Source: a bacterium (lineage in GTDB: Bacteria; Myxococcota; UBA727; JAUIJE01). Taken from it: 64,000 nt of DNA. Where the stretch lies: positions 514,360-578,359 of the forward strand of contig JAUIJE010000003.1 in NCBI GenBank assembly GCA_030431455.1. The letters are read 5' to 3'. Of the stretch, positions 9,246 to 18,963 are shown piece by piece. Each line of letters starts with the position of its first letter. Within the stretch, counting starts at the first letter, position 1. The notes below the pieces were generated by a model that was not told the DNA's origin, did not search any database, and saw only the letters and a program-made list of their open reading frames with translations. Both the position numbers and the translations under genes were made by a program.

Positions 9246-10573
9246 GCAAGCGCCTGCGCCGTCGCTGGCTGCCCCGGTTGTGCGCTCTCGGGTTGGCCGC
9301 CTTCGGCCTCTCCGCGCCGGGGTGCGGCACCCTGGACCCGTCGGGTTTTCACGGGTGGATGCTGTCCTTCGAGGGCTACTTCGACGCGGAGAATGAAGCC
9401 GGCGCGCTCGAGGAGTTCGTGCAGACCAGTCACTTTCCCTGCGTGGACTGCTACCAGGTCGGCACCGAGCTCTCCCGCCGCGAAATCTCGATGCGGTTCG
9501 TCAACCAACGCGGCCACCGGGTCCGCCTGCGCTTCTCCCTCGAGAACCTCAACGAGGATGGCGCGCTGCTGTCGTTCACCGACATTCCCCAGCCCGTGGT
9601 CAACGAGTCCTTCGCCAGCGCCGACCCCCCCGCGCCCGGTCACGCCGCGATGTACATCAACGGCGTGCCCGTCGACGAGGGGGGCGAGCTCGAGGTGTTC
9701 AACGGCAACTGGCCCCTCTACCCCGGCGACCAGGGCCGCACCACGTTGCGGTTTCACGACGTGACCTTCGAGGGACGGGCCATCGACGCCGCGTTTGTGG
9801 TCGGCCTGTACGTGACCGAAGGCAGTGACATTCCGCCGGACATCGGGGGCCTCAACCAACCCTGCGCCGGCTATGTCTGCAACGACGACGCGGCCCGCTG
9901 CGTCGAGGAGGACATGCTCATGTGCCGCCGGGCCTGCGACCCGGGGTACATCAACCCCGGCTGCGAGGACGGGCAGTTCTGTGTGGCCATCGGCACGGTG
10001 GCGGGGGTGTGCCGCGACGGCGACGAGCGCGGCACCCGGGACCGGCCCTGCCGCGGCGGCAACTGCGACGACGACATGCGCTGCAATGGCGAGGTCATCG
10101 GCAACGAGCAGGTCGCGATCTGCCGCGTGCGCTGCGACACCGACGACGAGTGCGGGCCCGGGGCGGAATGTGACGGCACCGGGTTCTGCAAACCCACCTT
10201 CGGCCTCGGCTTTCGCGACGGCCCGTGTGTGGGCCAGATTTGCGTGACCGGTGATTTGGTGTGCGTCGACGAGCCCGCGGGCGACACCTGCCGGCAGCTG
10301 TGCACCCCCGGGGGCGACGACGTGTGCGGGTTTCGCAGCCGGTGCATCGACCTGCCCGGCGAGCTCGACGGGGCGTGTTTCCCCGCGTCGGGGCAAGACG
10401 GGCCGTGCCCGTGCGACGACGGCTTCACCTGCGCCACCGTGAGCGAGCCCCTCGGCCCCCTCTGCTACACCTCCTGCGCGCCGGCCGACGCGGACCCCGG
10501 CTGCCCCACCGACCGGCCGGTCTGCGCGCCGCTGGTCGAGGACCCGGCGCGCGGCATCTGCCTCCAGGGCTGA
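9242..10573 (+). CDS. Cys-rich secreted protein or lipoprotein
   Basis: A 443-residue protein whose ATG lies in the ATGA overlap with the membrane-protein gene. It has a twin-Arg-rich N-terminus and a hydrophobic stretch ending at SAPGCGTL; this resembles a lipobox, though the -3 position is not typical. Residues about 25-195 form a beta-rich domain without Cys repeats. From about 205 to the end it is a string of short disulphide-type repeats (CNDDAARC, CRRACDPG, CDTDDECGPG) such as are common in myxobacterial surface proteins. Binding or structural roles are more likely than catalysis. No family can be named. Confidence 0.75.
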   Translation: MSKRLRRRWLPRLCALGLAAFGLSAPGCGTLDPSGFHGWMLSFEGYFDAENEAGALEEFVQTSHFPCVDCYQVGTELSRREISMRFVNQRGHRVRLRFSLENLNEDGALLSFTDIPQPVVNESFASADPPAPGHAAMYINGVPVDEGGELEVFNGNWPLYPGDQGRTTLRFHDVTFEGRAIDAAFVVGLYVTEGSDIPPDIGGLNQPCAGYVCNDDAARCVEEDMLMCRRACDPGYINPGCEDGQFCVAIGTVAGVCRDGDERGTRDRPCRGGNCDDDMRCNGEVIGNEQVAICRVRCDTDDECGPGAECDGTGFCKPTFGLGFRDGPCVGQICVTGDLVCVDEPAGDTCRQLCTPGGDDVCGFRSRCIDLPGELDGACFPASGQDGPCPCDDGFTCATVSEPLGPLCYTSCAPADADPGCPTDRPVCAPLVEDPARGICLQG

Positions 10574-11229
10574 TCCCGAAGCGCGCAAGCGGTTGATCAC
10601 AAAGCTGAATTGGGCCGCCCCCGCACATCGGGGGGCGCGCCTCCGGACACAGTACAGAGGGTCGACCACCTCCCGGTTCCGGAGGGGGGGGCGGTCGGTG
10701 CCAGCACTGCGGTTGTCCTGCGCCCCGGCGCGCGGGACCGGACGGGTTTGTCCGCTGAGGGGGCCGCGGCGGTGGTGGGGGTGGGCCCTCGGGGAGGGTC
10801 TCGCAAGCCATTAATTTTGTTGGCTTTTTTGCGCCCGTCGGGATGCGGACACATGGGGCCCACCATCCGGGCCGCGCCGCCCGCGGGCCGCGCACCGCGC
10901 GCCGCGTTGCGCGCGCAGGTGGTCATGCAGTTTCACTGTTGGAGGAGCATCCTGACCAACCCTTGCCGCGGAAGCTCTTCGTCCATCCGGGGTGCGCCGC
11001 GGCGCCGACGACGCGACGCGCCCTCGGGCCACGCCGGGCCCGGTGCACGTGACGCGGTCCCGATCGGTGGCGGTGCGGTGGCAGATCGTGGTCATGCCCC
11101 CGGTGAAGAAGCCCGCGGTCGCCCCGCTGCAGGCCGGCGCGCCCGGTCCGATGGCATTGCGTGGCCAGGCCAGGTAAAACCTCGGCTGCGACCTGCGCGG
11201 CTCGACGCGCAGACCGCAACGAGGTGCCC
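10574..11229 (+). other. Long intergenic region (656 bp)
   Basis: This is the only gap above 300 bp in the window. I find no convincing gene in either strand; a 62-codon reading frame ending at 11177 looks accidental. The stretch holds several GC-rich inverted repeats and one AT-rich terminator-like hairpin at 10805-10830. The last 400 bp before the histone-fold gene may carry its promoter, but no clear -35/-10 pair is visible. It shows no match that I can see to 4.5S, 6S, tmRNA or RNase P RNA signatures. Confidence 0.6.
10805..10830 (+). terminator. Terminator-like hairpin in the intergenic gap
   Basis: AAGCCA (10805-10810) and TGGCTT (10821-10826) pair around an AT-rich 10-nt loop, and the second arm runs into six T residues (10825-10830). 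It is 230 nt after the Cys-rich gene, so it either ends a long 3' untranslated region or an unrecognised small RNA. Confidence 0.5.
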
Positions 11230-11916
11230 ATGGCCGAGACGTGGCGACGTTGCTCCACCTGTAAAAAAGAAATCGCCTACGGGGCACCCATCGTGTTGTG
11301 CAGCGTGAGCACGTGCAACCGGCCGCGCACCGGCATGGTGTTCTGCAGCGAGCCGTGCTGGGACGCCCACGTGCCGATCATGCGGCACCGCGATTGTTGG
11401 TACGAAGAAAAGCGCGCCCCGCGGACCGCCGACGAGGCCGCCGACCGGGCCGCCCAGAGCCGACCGGCCAAGGGTGCGTCCTCGACGACGGACAAGCCCC
11501 CCACCGAGCTCAAAGAGGCCGCGCACGTGCCGCGCGAGGTGCTGATCGTGGCCTCCCGGCTCAAGAGCTACGTCAAGGACCGCTCCGAGATGAACACCTC
11601 GGACAAGGCGATGTCGCCGCTGTCCGACCGCGTGCGGGAGTTGTGCAACGCGGCCATCGCCCGGGCCGCGGCCGACGCCCGCAAGACGGTCTTGGACCGG
11701 GACTTCATGTTGCCCCCCAGCAGCGAAGGGGGCGAGGTGCTGATCGTGGGCTCTCGCTTGAAAAACTACATCAAGGCCAAGAGCGGTCTGCGCACGTCGG
11801 ACACGGTGTTCGACCCGTTGTCCGACTGGGTCCGGCACTACGCCAAAGAGTCCATCCGGGCCGCGGGCATGGACGATCGCAAAACCGTCCTCGACCGGGA
11901 CGTCCCGACGTCGTAA
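11230..11916 (+). CDS. Zinc-finger protein with two tandem histone-fold-like domains
   Basis: A 228-residue protein; ATG 11230 follows a GAGGTG ribosome-binding site. Residues 8-56 hold a likely zinc-binding cluster: C8-x2-C11, C24-x4-C29, C39-x3-C43-x3-H47, H53, C56 (MYND/ZZ-like spacing, not a perfect match to either). After a polar linker come two copies of one module. Copy 1 (about 103-159) begins VLIVASRLKSYVKD and ends RKTVLDRDF. Copy 2 (about 169-225) begins VLIVGSRLKNYIKA and ends RKTVLDRD. Each reads as short helix, loop, long helix, then an R-K-T-V loop, which is the order and signature of archaeal histones (RKTI/V before helix 3) and of short bacterial histones with truncated helix 3. 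I infer a DNA-binding doublet with a zinc-finger tail. The gene is 8 bp upstream of a membrane-protein gene. Family assignment is by eye. Confidence 0.75.
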   Translation: MAETWRRCSTCKKEIAYGAPIVLCSVSTCNRPRTGMVFCSEPCWDAHVPIMRHRDCWYEEKRAPRTADEAADRAAQSRPAKGASSTTDKPPTELKEAAHVPREVLIVASRLKSYVKDRSEMNTSDKAMSPLSDRVRELCNAAIARAAADARKTVLDRDFMLPPSSEGGEVLIVGSRLKNYIKAKSGLRTSDTVFDPLSDWVRHYAKESIRAAGMDDRKTVLDRDVPTS

Positions 11917-11924
11917 GGGGCTGC

Positions 11925-12989
11925 ATGCTGCTGCCCCTCGCTTTGTGCGCTTTGTCGCTGTCCGCGGCGCAGACCGATCCGGCCGGCGCGGTGTCCCCTC
12001 CCCCGCCGACGGCGATGGCGCCCGAGGCCACCTTCCGCCGGGAAGCCCTGAGCGTGGCCCTCGGCGACGACGGGGAGCCCCAGTTTTTCCGTGGCGACGG
12101 GCAACTGCCCATCGAGAGCGAGGAGTTCTACACCCGGGTCGGCCGCGCCGACCTCGGCCAGAACGCGTGGCTGCGCCAGAGCGTCCGGGCCTACGCCCCC
12201 GAGGTGGGCTGGGGCGTGGGCATCCTCGGCGTGGTGGCCGCGGTGGGCATCTGGGCGCTCGGGGAGCAATACATTCCCGCCACCCCATCACAGTTCGACG
12301 GCTTGCCCTTTTCCGAGTCCTATCCCCTGTTGCTGCTCATCGGCGGCATCGGCGGCACCGCCGCCCTCGTCGGCCTGGCCATCGGCCTCGGCGCCCCGTT
12401 TTTGATGCAGGAGCCGCCGCTGCCCGAGCTCAAGGGCATGGCCCGGGCGCACAACCAACAGCTCGCAGAGAAGCTCGGGGTCGACCCCACCATCGTGAGC
12501 GAACAGGCCGCGCCCCCCGTCGAGGCACCCGCCGCCGCCCCCACCGGGGCGGTGACCCCGCGCCGCGCGGACGAGTACCTCACCCGCGACGTGGAGTCGG
12601 ACACCACCGTGCGCGTCGCGGTGCTCAGCCTCGACGAAGCGGTGTCGGCCCAGGGCGCCCTCCTCGAGGACAACCTCACCCAGGCGATCAGCGACCTCGA
12701 CGACGTGCGCGGCATCTCGACCCTCGCGCTGCCCTTTTCCCGGGAGCCGCTCACCACCTGCGGCACCGAGCCGGTGTGCTTGGCCCAATCCGCGGCCACG
12801 GTGCGGGCCAAGCTCGCCCTCGGCGTGCATCTGCTGCCCACCGAAGGCGCGGTCTCGGTGACGTTTATTCTCGTCGACCGGCGCGGCCGGGTGCTGCACC
12901 AAGACCAAGTGCAAGCCGAGACCCTCGAGCTGGCCATGAATGCGGCGGGACAGAAAGCCCAAGAGCTGCTTCGTCCGCTCAGCCAGTAG
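11925..12989 (+). CDS. Membrane protein with C-terminal CsgG-like domain
   Basis: 354 residues from ATG 11925; the ribosome-binding site AAGGGG overlaps the stop of the histone-fold gene. It has a signal-like N-terminus (LLPLALCALSLSAAQ), then a polar region. Two membrane segments lie near residues 88-112 (VGILGVVAAVGIWALG) and 126-155 (LLLLIGGIGGTAALVGLAIG). The C-terminal part (about 220-350, starting VRVAVLSLDEA) resembles the CsgG/TolB-N-type fold found in two other genes of this window (45426 and 58011): a beta-strand, ordered helices and a VFILVDRRGRVLH-like strand pair. Function is unknown; such domains often occur in envelope lipoprotein systems. Confidence 0.7.
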   Translation: MLLPLALCALSLSAAQTDPAGAVSPPPPTAMAPEATFRREALSVALGDDGEPQFFRGDGQLPIESEEFYTRVGRADLGQNAWLRQSVRAYAPEVGWGVGILGVVAAVGIWALGEQYIPATPSQFDGLPFSESYPLLLLIGGIGGTAALVGLAIGLGAPFLMQEPPLPELKGMARAHNQQLAEKLGVDPTIVSEQAAPPVEAPAAAPTGAVTPRRADEYLTRDVESDTTVRVAVLSLDEAVSAQGALLEDNLTQAISDLDDVRGISTLALPFSREPLTTCGTEPVCLAQSAATVRAKLALGVHLLPTEGAVSVTFILVDRRGRVLHQDQVQAETLELAMNAAGQKAQELLRPLSQ

Positions 12990-13066
12990 CCGACCACCGC
13001 GCCGCGCGGCCCGCCCTCGTTTGTCCACGTCGGGTCTGGTAGACCGTCCCCAGGCAAGGAGCGCGC

Positions 13067-14494
<1,428 letters not shown>

Positions 14495-14543
14495 GGAACA
14501 GCGGGGGCGAAGGCGGCCCGAACGCGGGCGCCCGGCACCGGAC

Positions 14544-14975
14544 CTAGGCCGGGGGCCGCAGCGCGGCGAGCAGCGCGTCGGCCCGCCGCGTGGGCAGGCG
14601 CACGGTGCGGCCATCGTCGAGACCGACCTCGACCACGGTGCGGCGGGGGTCTTCCTCGGGGGCGTGCTCGGGGGTCAGTTTTTGAATCGCAGAAATATCG
14701 AAGTGTTCGCCCCGCCGGCCCAGGGGGCGGCGCAGCACCGTCACCGCCGTGCCCTCGATGCGCACCTCGGTGCGCCAGCTGACGTAGGCCATGGCGATGG
14801 CGGTACACAGCAAAAACGTGCCCACCGCGCTGACCGCGGGCAGCGAGGAGAACGGCGCCCAAGGCAGGATGAACTTGCCAAACAGGGCCAAGCCCCCCGC
14901 CCCCCCGACGAGAATGAACCCCGCCGACCACCGGATGTGCGGCCGGGTGAACTCGAGGAAACGCACCGACCCCAT
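14544..14975 (-). CDS. Small membrane protein with PH-like cytoplasmic domain
   Basis: 143 residues; the ATG is chosen because it overlaps the stop of the FHA/TPR gene in TGATG, a coupling arrangement. Two membrane segments (about 17-34, FILVGGAGGLALFG, and 44-64, AVGTFLLCTAIAMAY) precede a beta-rich tail (VRIEGTAVTVLRRPLG to VRLPTRRADALLAAL) that looks like a bacterial PH/bPH2-type domain. No family name can be given with confidence. It is the last gene of the dnaX operon and ends tail-to-tail with the NtrC-type gene. Confidence 0.7.
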   Translation of the reverse strand: MGSVRFLEFTRPHIRWSAGFILVGGAGGLALFGKFILPWAPFSSLPAVSAVGTFLLCTAIAMAYVSWRTEVRIEGTAVTVLRRPLGRRGEHFDISAIQKLTPEHAPEEDPRRTVVEVGLDDGRTVRLPTRRADALLAALRPPA

Positions 14976-16852
14976 CAGCGCGCCAGCCTCGCCAGCGCCT
15001 TGCCCACCTTGGACGACGACCGGGCGTAACAGGCGTTGTCTTGGGCGATGCGCTTGGCCTCGGCGGGTTTTTGATCTTGGCGGGCCTTGGCCCGCTCGAG
15101 GGCGGCCTGGGCGGTGTCGTCGACCTTGCGGCGCTGGGCTTTGATCTTGCTGTCCCCGGGGTCGAGGGCCGAGGCCTGGAGGATGCGACGCCCCCAGCCA
15201 CACCCCGCGCCGCGGGCCTTGTCGATCATCGCGGACAAATACAATGCATCTGCATAGTGGGCGCCCACCTTGCGCAGATAGGTCCGGCCCTTGGCCCCCG
15301 AAAGCACCCGGGCCAGCCGGTAGGCCTCGGCGAGCTGGGACTCGGCGGGGCCGGCGTTTTTTCGTCCCAGCTGCCGTTGGCCCTCGTCGTAAGCGGCGGT
15401 GAAGCGGTCCACGCTCTCGACGTAGGCCTGGGCTTTGCCCGTGCCCCGGGCGGCCTCGGCCGCGGCCACCACCCGGGCTTGCTTGACGTTGCCCACCGCG
15501 AACGCTTTGCGGGCCCGCTCGAGGGCGGGATTTTTCGGGGCCGGGCGGCTGGCGATCTCCTCGAGGCGGGCGAGCAGGGCGAGGGCTTTTTCGTTCTTGG
15601 GGTCGCGCTTGAGCAGCGCCTTCAGCTTCTTGCGGGCCTCGTCGAGCTCGCCCAGATCGAGGAGCGCGGCGACGTCCGCGAGCAACTTGTCGTCGAGGTC
15701 GGTGACAAACTTGCGCAACAGGGCGTCCCGGGCGGGGGCAAAGCCCGAGGAGTCGGGGATCTTGCCCAGCTCGTCTTTGGCCCCGGCGACGTCGCCTTTT
15801 TTGTACAGGGCCTCGGCCCGCGCCAGCACCGCCTTGGCCTCGACCTCGCTCTCCCAGATGCGAAGCAGGCTCTGGGCCTCCTCATCGTCCGGATCCAGGG
15901 CGAACACGGCATCGATGCGCGCCTTGGCGTCGTCGAGCTGCAGCGCCTTCAACAACGCCTGGGCCTCGTCGAGGAGCGTCCGCTTCTGGGCGAGGAGGAC
16001 CTCGGGGGCTTGGTTCATGCGGTAGATGACGTAGCCCCCGACGCCCCCGCCCACCACCAGCAGCAACAGGGCAAAGCCGGCCGCGATCGCCACCCACGGG
16101 AGCGGCTTTTTCGGTCCTTTGTCTTTGTCCTTCGCTTTTTTGGTCTTGTCTTTCTTGGCCTTGTCTTTTTTGCCCTTCTTGCCCTTTTTCCCGTCGTCGA
16201 CGGCGGCGAGTCGCGACACCGCGGTCTTGGCGTCGATGGCGGTGGGCTCTCGGTCTTCGCCCCCGGTGAGGGTGGAGACGATGGCGGCCTTGGCCGGCAC
16301 CGTCGGGTCCATGCGGTACCGCAAGCTGATGGTGCCAATGTCGATGAGGTCACCGTGCTTGAGCTTGGTGGGCGCGCTCAGCCACTTGCCGTTGAGCACC
16401 GTCCCCGACGTCGAGCCGGCGTCCTCCACCACCCAGCGCCCCTCACGGTCGAGGTAGGTCAAAAAGAGGTGGGCGCGGGACACCGTCGGCTCCTCTTCGA
16501 ACTGGAGCTGGCAGTGGGTGCCCCGGCCGACCAAGAACGGCGCCTCGTGCAACGGGACGCGGTCGCCGGTGGCGAGGTTGACCAGGGCGCCACCGGGGGG
16601 CATCGGCTTGTCGGGACGGACCCGGGGCTGGGTGTTCTCCACCGCGTGGCCCTCGAGGCTGTCCCCGGTGACGTGGCTGTCGAGGTCCCCGAGGGCGGCG
16701 TCGACGATGGGCTCCCCCCCGATCTTGGTGAGGTCCCCGGGGGTGGCGCCCCGGGTGCGGTCACCGGGATCGGCGTCGGCCACGTCGTCCATGCGGGACC
16801 GCTGCTCCCTGGCCCGCCGGCGTTCGGACGCGCGCCGTCCCTTCTCGCTCAC
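14975..16852 (-). CDS. FHA domain, single-pass membrane protein with TPR-like repeats
   Basis: 625 residues from a GTG inside the GTGA overlap with dnaX; a later ATG (residue 21) is an alternative start. The FHA domain (about 90-165) shows FLVGRGTHCQL, SRAHLFL and GSTSGTVLNGK, matching the GR, SxxH and NG phosphothreonine-binding elements. A Lys/Asp linker (about 212-245) and one membrane segment (249-276) follow. The remaining 350 residues are helical, with TPR-like helix pairs (KALLKRDPKNEKALALLARLEE). It therefore links a cytoplasmic phosphopeptide reader to an external or periplasmic helical scaffold. Translational coupling to the replication gene dnaX is odd, and I know of no functional link. 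Confidence 0.88.
   Translation of the reverse strand: MSEKGRRASERRRAREQRSRMDDVADADPGDRTRGATPGDLTKIGGEPIVDAALGDLDSHVTGDSLEGHAVENTQPRVRPDKPMPPGGALVNLATGDRVPLHEAPFLVGRGTHCQLQFEEEPTVSRAHLFLTYLDREGRWVVEDAGSTSGTVLNGKWLSAPTKLKHGDLIDIGTISLRYRMDPTVPAKAAIVSTLTGGEDREPTAIDAKTAVSRLAAVDDGKKGKKGKKDKAKKDKTKKAKDKDKGPKKPLPWVAIAAGFALLLLVVGGGVGGYVIYRMNQAPEVLLAQKRTLLDEAQALLKALQLDDAKARIDAVFALDPDDEEAQSLLRIWESEVEAKAVLARAEALYKKGDVAGAKDELGKIPDSSGFAPARDALLRKFVTDLDDKLLADVAALLDLGELDEARKKLKALLKRDPKNEKALALLARLEEIASRPAPKNPALERARKAFAVGNVKQARVVAAAEAARGTGKAQAYVESVDRFTAAYDEGQRQLGRKNAGPAESQLAEAYRLARVLSGAKGRTYLRKVGAHYADALYLSAMIDKARGAGCGWGRRILQASALDPGDSKIKAQRRKVDDTAQAALERAKARQDQKPAEAKRIAQDNACYARSSSKVGKALARLAR
15242..15254 (+). repeat. 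Copy of the dispersed 13-base motif
   Basis: CAATGCATCTGCA inside the FHA/TPR gene. It is identical to the inverted copy at 54084-54096, almost 39 kb away, in a gene of unrelated function. It is one of many similar sites described under findings. Confidence 0.6.
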
Positions 16853-18768
16853 CGGTCGGCCCCTTGGCGCACACCGCGGATCTCACCGCCGAACAACGTG
16901 AGCGCTTTCTGCACGATGGGGTGCTCCCGGGCGTGGGCCTCGAGGGCCGACTGCAACGCCCGCACCGCGGTGTCCTGGGCCTCGGCGATGCTCGGCCCCT
17001 CGTCACCGGGGGCGGCGTCGGTGACCTCGAGGCGCGCCCCGGGGCCGAACACCGACAGGGCCTCGACGATGGCGGGGTGCTTGACGTGGGACGCGACCTG
17101 CTCGCGGGGGACGGTCTTTTCAATGAATACGCACACCACCGGGACATCACCGTCACGGCGGGTGCCGAGGTACTTGCCGTGCGCGAGGTCGCCCCCCAGC
17201 CGGTAAGCCCTTCGTCCCACTTTTTGCACGAACGCCAACCAGGTCTCGTCGATGCCTTCGAGGGGCAGCGGGAAGTCGTCGTCGGCCTCGTCGAGGGGCT
17301 CGCCCTCGCCGGACATCGACACGTCGCCGGTGGGGCCCTCGGTCGAGACCGGCGCGGCCGGCGGGGGGGCGGCCTTCGGGGCCGGCTTCGCGGGCGGGGC
17401 CGGCGCGCGCGGGGGCGGGGCGGCGTCAATGCCCGCCGCGGGCGGCGGGGATGGCTTGTCCCTTTTTGGGGGGGGCGCGGCGGCGGCCAGGGCCGGCTCG
17501 GGCTCCGGGGCGGGGGGCGCCGCGGGGGATGACGACGACGACGCGCTTTGTTCGCGGGCGCCGCGCACGATGTCGGCCGCCGGCGATGTGGCCCGCGGCC
17601 CCAAGGGCGGTACCGCACGGCCTTTGGCCAGGGCGTCGAGCCGCACCAAGGCCTCGCTCACCGCCTGGGCATCGAGCGGCGAGGGCCGCTGGCAGAGGCG
17701 AATCACGAGCAGCTCGAGGGCGAGGCGCTCATTTTCCGCCTCGAAGATGCGCTCTTGGCCGTCGAGAACCGCTTGGAACAAGCGCTGGAGGTCGCGCCCG
17801 TCGGTGGCCGCGGCCCGGGCGTCGATGTGGGCGAGATCGTCCTCGGCGAGATCGGCAAAGCCGACCACGCTGCCCGCGGCCTTGGCCACGTTGAGGTGGC
17901 GGATCTCCCGGGCGAGCAGGTCCGTGAGCTCGAGCAGGTTGAAGCCGCCTTCGTACACCGCCTGAACAATGGATAGCGCGTCCTTGCCGCGCCGATCGAG
18001 AATGGCGTCGCACAGCTCGACGATGGAGCGGCGATCGATCATGCCCAGCGCGTCGCGCACCATCGACGCGGTGGCGGGGGAGCCGGCGAACGAGAGCACC
18101 TGGTCGGTGAGTGACAGCGCGTCCCGCATGCCCCCCTCGGCCGCGCGGGCAATGAGGCGGAGGCCCTCGTCGTCGACGGAGAGGTCCTCGGCCGCGAGCA
18201 CCGACTTGAGGCGGTCGGTGATGACGTCGCTCTTGATGCGCCGGAAGTCGTAGCGCTGACAGCGGGACAGAATCGTGACCGGGATCTTGTGCGGCTCGGT
18301 GGTGGCGAAGATGAACTTCACGTGCGGGGGCGGCTCCTCGAGCGTCTTGAGCAGCGCATTGAACGCGCTGGTCGAGAGCATGTGCACCTCGTCGATGATG
18401 AACACCTTGAACCGGCACGACTGGGGCTGAAACCGTGTCGCCTCCCGCAGGTCACGGATGTCGTCGACCCCGGTGTGGCTCGCGCCGTCGATCTCGACGA
18501 CGTCCACCGCCGAGCCGGCCGCGATTTCGCGACAGTGCACGCAGGTCCCGTCGGGGGCGTCGGTGATGCCCTTCTCGCAGCACAGGGCCTTGGCCATCAA
18601 CCGCGCCACCGTGGTCTTGCCGATGCCCCGCGAACCGGTGAACAAAAACGCGTGGGCCACGCGCTCGGTGCTCAACGCCCGCTTGAGGGTCGACACGACG
18701 GTGTCCTGCCCCACGACATCGTCGAAGGTCTGGGGACGCCATTTCCGGGCGAGCACTTCGTAGGCCAT
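16849..18768 (-). CDS. dnaX: DNA polymerase III subunit gamma/tau
   Basis: A 639-residue AAA+ clamp-loader subunit. Walker A is GSRGIGKTT near 45-53, and a zinc module uses the Cys residues around CCEKG and CVHC (about 64-80). The box EIDGASHTGVDDIR, Walker B FIIDEVHML and sensor motif SRCQRYDF are all present. Domain III ends near 370. A Pro/Ala-rich linker (about 390-480) leads to a tau-type C-terminal region (about 490-639) that should contact the polymerase and helicase. A -1 slippery site at codons 434-435 could make a shorter gamma form (described separately). It is the first gene of a three-gene operon with the FHA/TPR and small membrane proteins. It diverges from the KAS III gene across 195 bp. 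Confidence 0.97.
   Translation of the reverse strand: MAYEVLARKWRPQTFDDVVGQDTVVSTLKRALSTERVAHAFLFTGSRGIGKTTVARLMAKALCCEKGITDAPDGTCVHCREIAAGSAVDVVEIDGASHTGVDDIRDLREATRFQPQSCRFKVFIIDEVHMLSTSAFNALLKTLEEPPPHVKFIFATTEPHKIPVTILSRCQRYDFRRIKSDVITDRLKSVLAAEDLSVDDEGLRLIARAAEGGMRDALSLTDQVLSFAGSPATASMVRDALGMIDRRSIVELCDAILDRRGKDALSIVQAVYEGGFNLLELTDLLAREIRHLNVAKAAGSVVGFADLAEDDLAHIDARAAATDGRDLQRLFQAVLDGQERIFEAENERLALELLVIRLCQRPSPLDAQAVSEALVRLDALAKGRAVPPLGPRATSPAADIVRGAREQSASSSSSPAAPPAPEPEPALAAAAPPPKRDKPSPPPAAGIDAAPPPRAPAPPAKPAPKAAPPPAAPVSTEGPTGDVSMSGEGEPLDEADDDFPLPLEGIDETWLAFVQKVGRRAYRLGGDLAHGKYLGTRRDGDVPVVCVFIEKTVPREQVASHVKHPAIVEALSVFGPGARLEVTDAAPGDEGPSIAEAQDTAVRALQSALEAHAREHPIVQKALTLFGGEIRGVRQGADR
17426..17470 (-). 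promoter_or_regulatory. dnaX: Candidate programmed -1 frameshift site in dnaX
   Basis: On the coding strand the frame-0 codons CCC CCA AAA AGG contain the heptamer C-CCA-AAA (form X-XXY-YYZ) with AAA as codon 435. After a -1 slip the new frame reads 12 codons and stops at TGA (17428-17426), giving a 447-residue product. That is close to the 431-residue gamma of E. coli. Fourteen nt after the heptamer, CCCGCCG-CCCG-CGGCGGG (17449-17432) can form a perfect 7-bp hairpin. No well-placed upstream Shine-Dalgarno-like stimulator is seen. Confidence 0.45.
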
Positions 18769-18963
18769 GGGCCGGGCATATCACTGGAGTTTTCCGACGG
18801 GAAAGCCCCCTTCGGTCGCCCCCGGGGGGCGACGCCTGACGCGCCGCGGGCCGCGGCGGGTCGTCGGGAAGGCCGCAATTGTCTTATGCAAACGGGACGG
18901 GTTTGCTAACCGCTATGATCCGTGAACGGCCCCCCCGGCCACCGCGACCGACAGGAGCGCTCT

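Noticed and set aside
10992-11177. 62-codon plus-strand reading frame in the long gap
   Set aside because: No clear ribosome-binding site, basic low-complexity product and no recognisable feature; likely random in GC-rich DNA.
18879-18919. TTGTCT and TATGAT as a promoter for the KAS III gene
   Set aside because: The two boxes are 29 nt apart, too far for a sigma-70 promoter; TATGAT alone is weak evidence.
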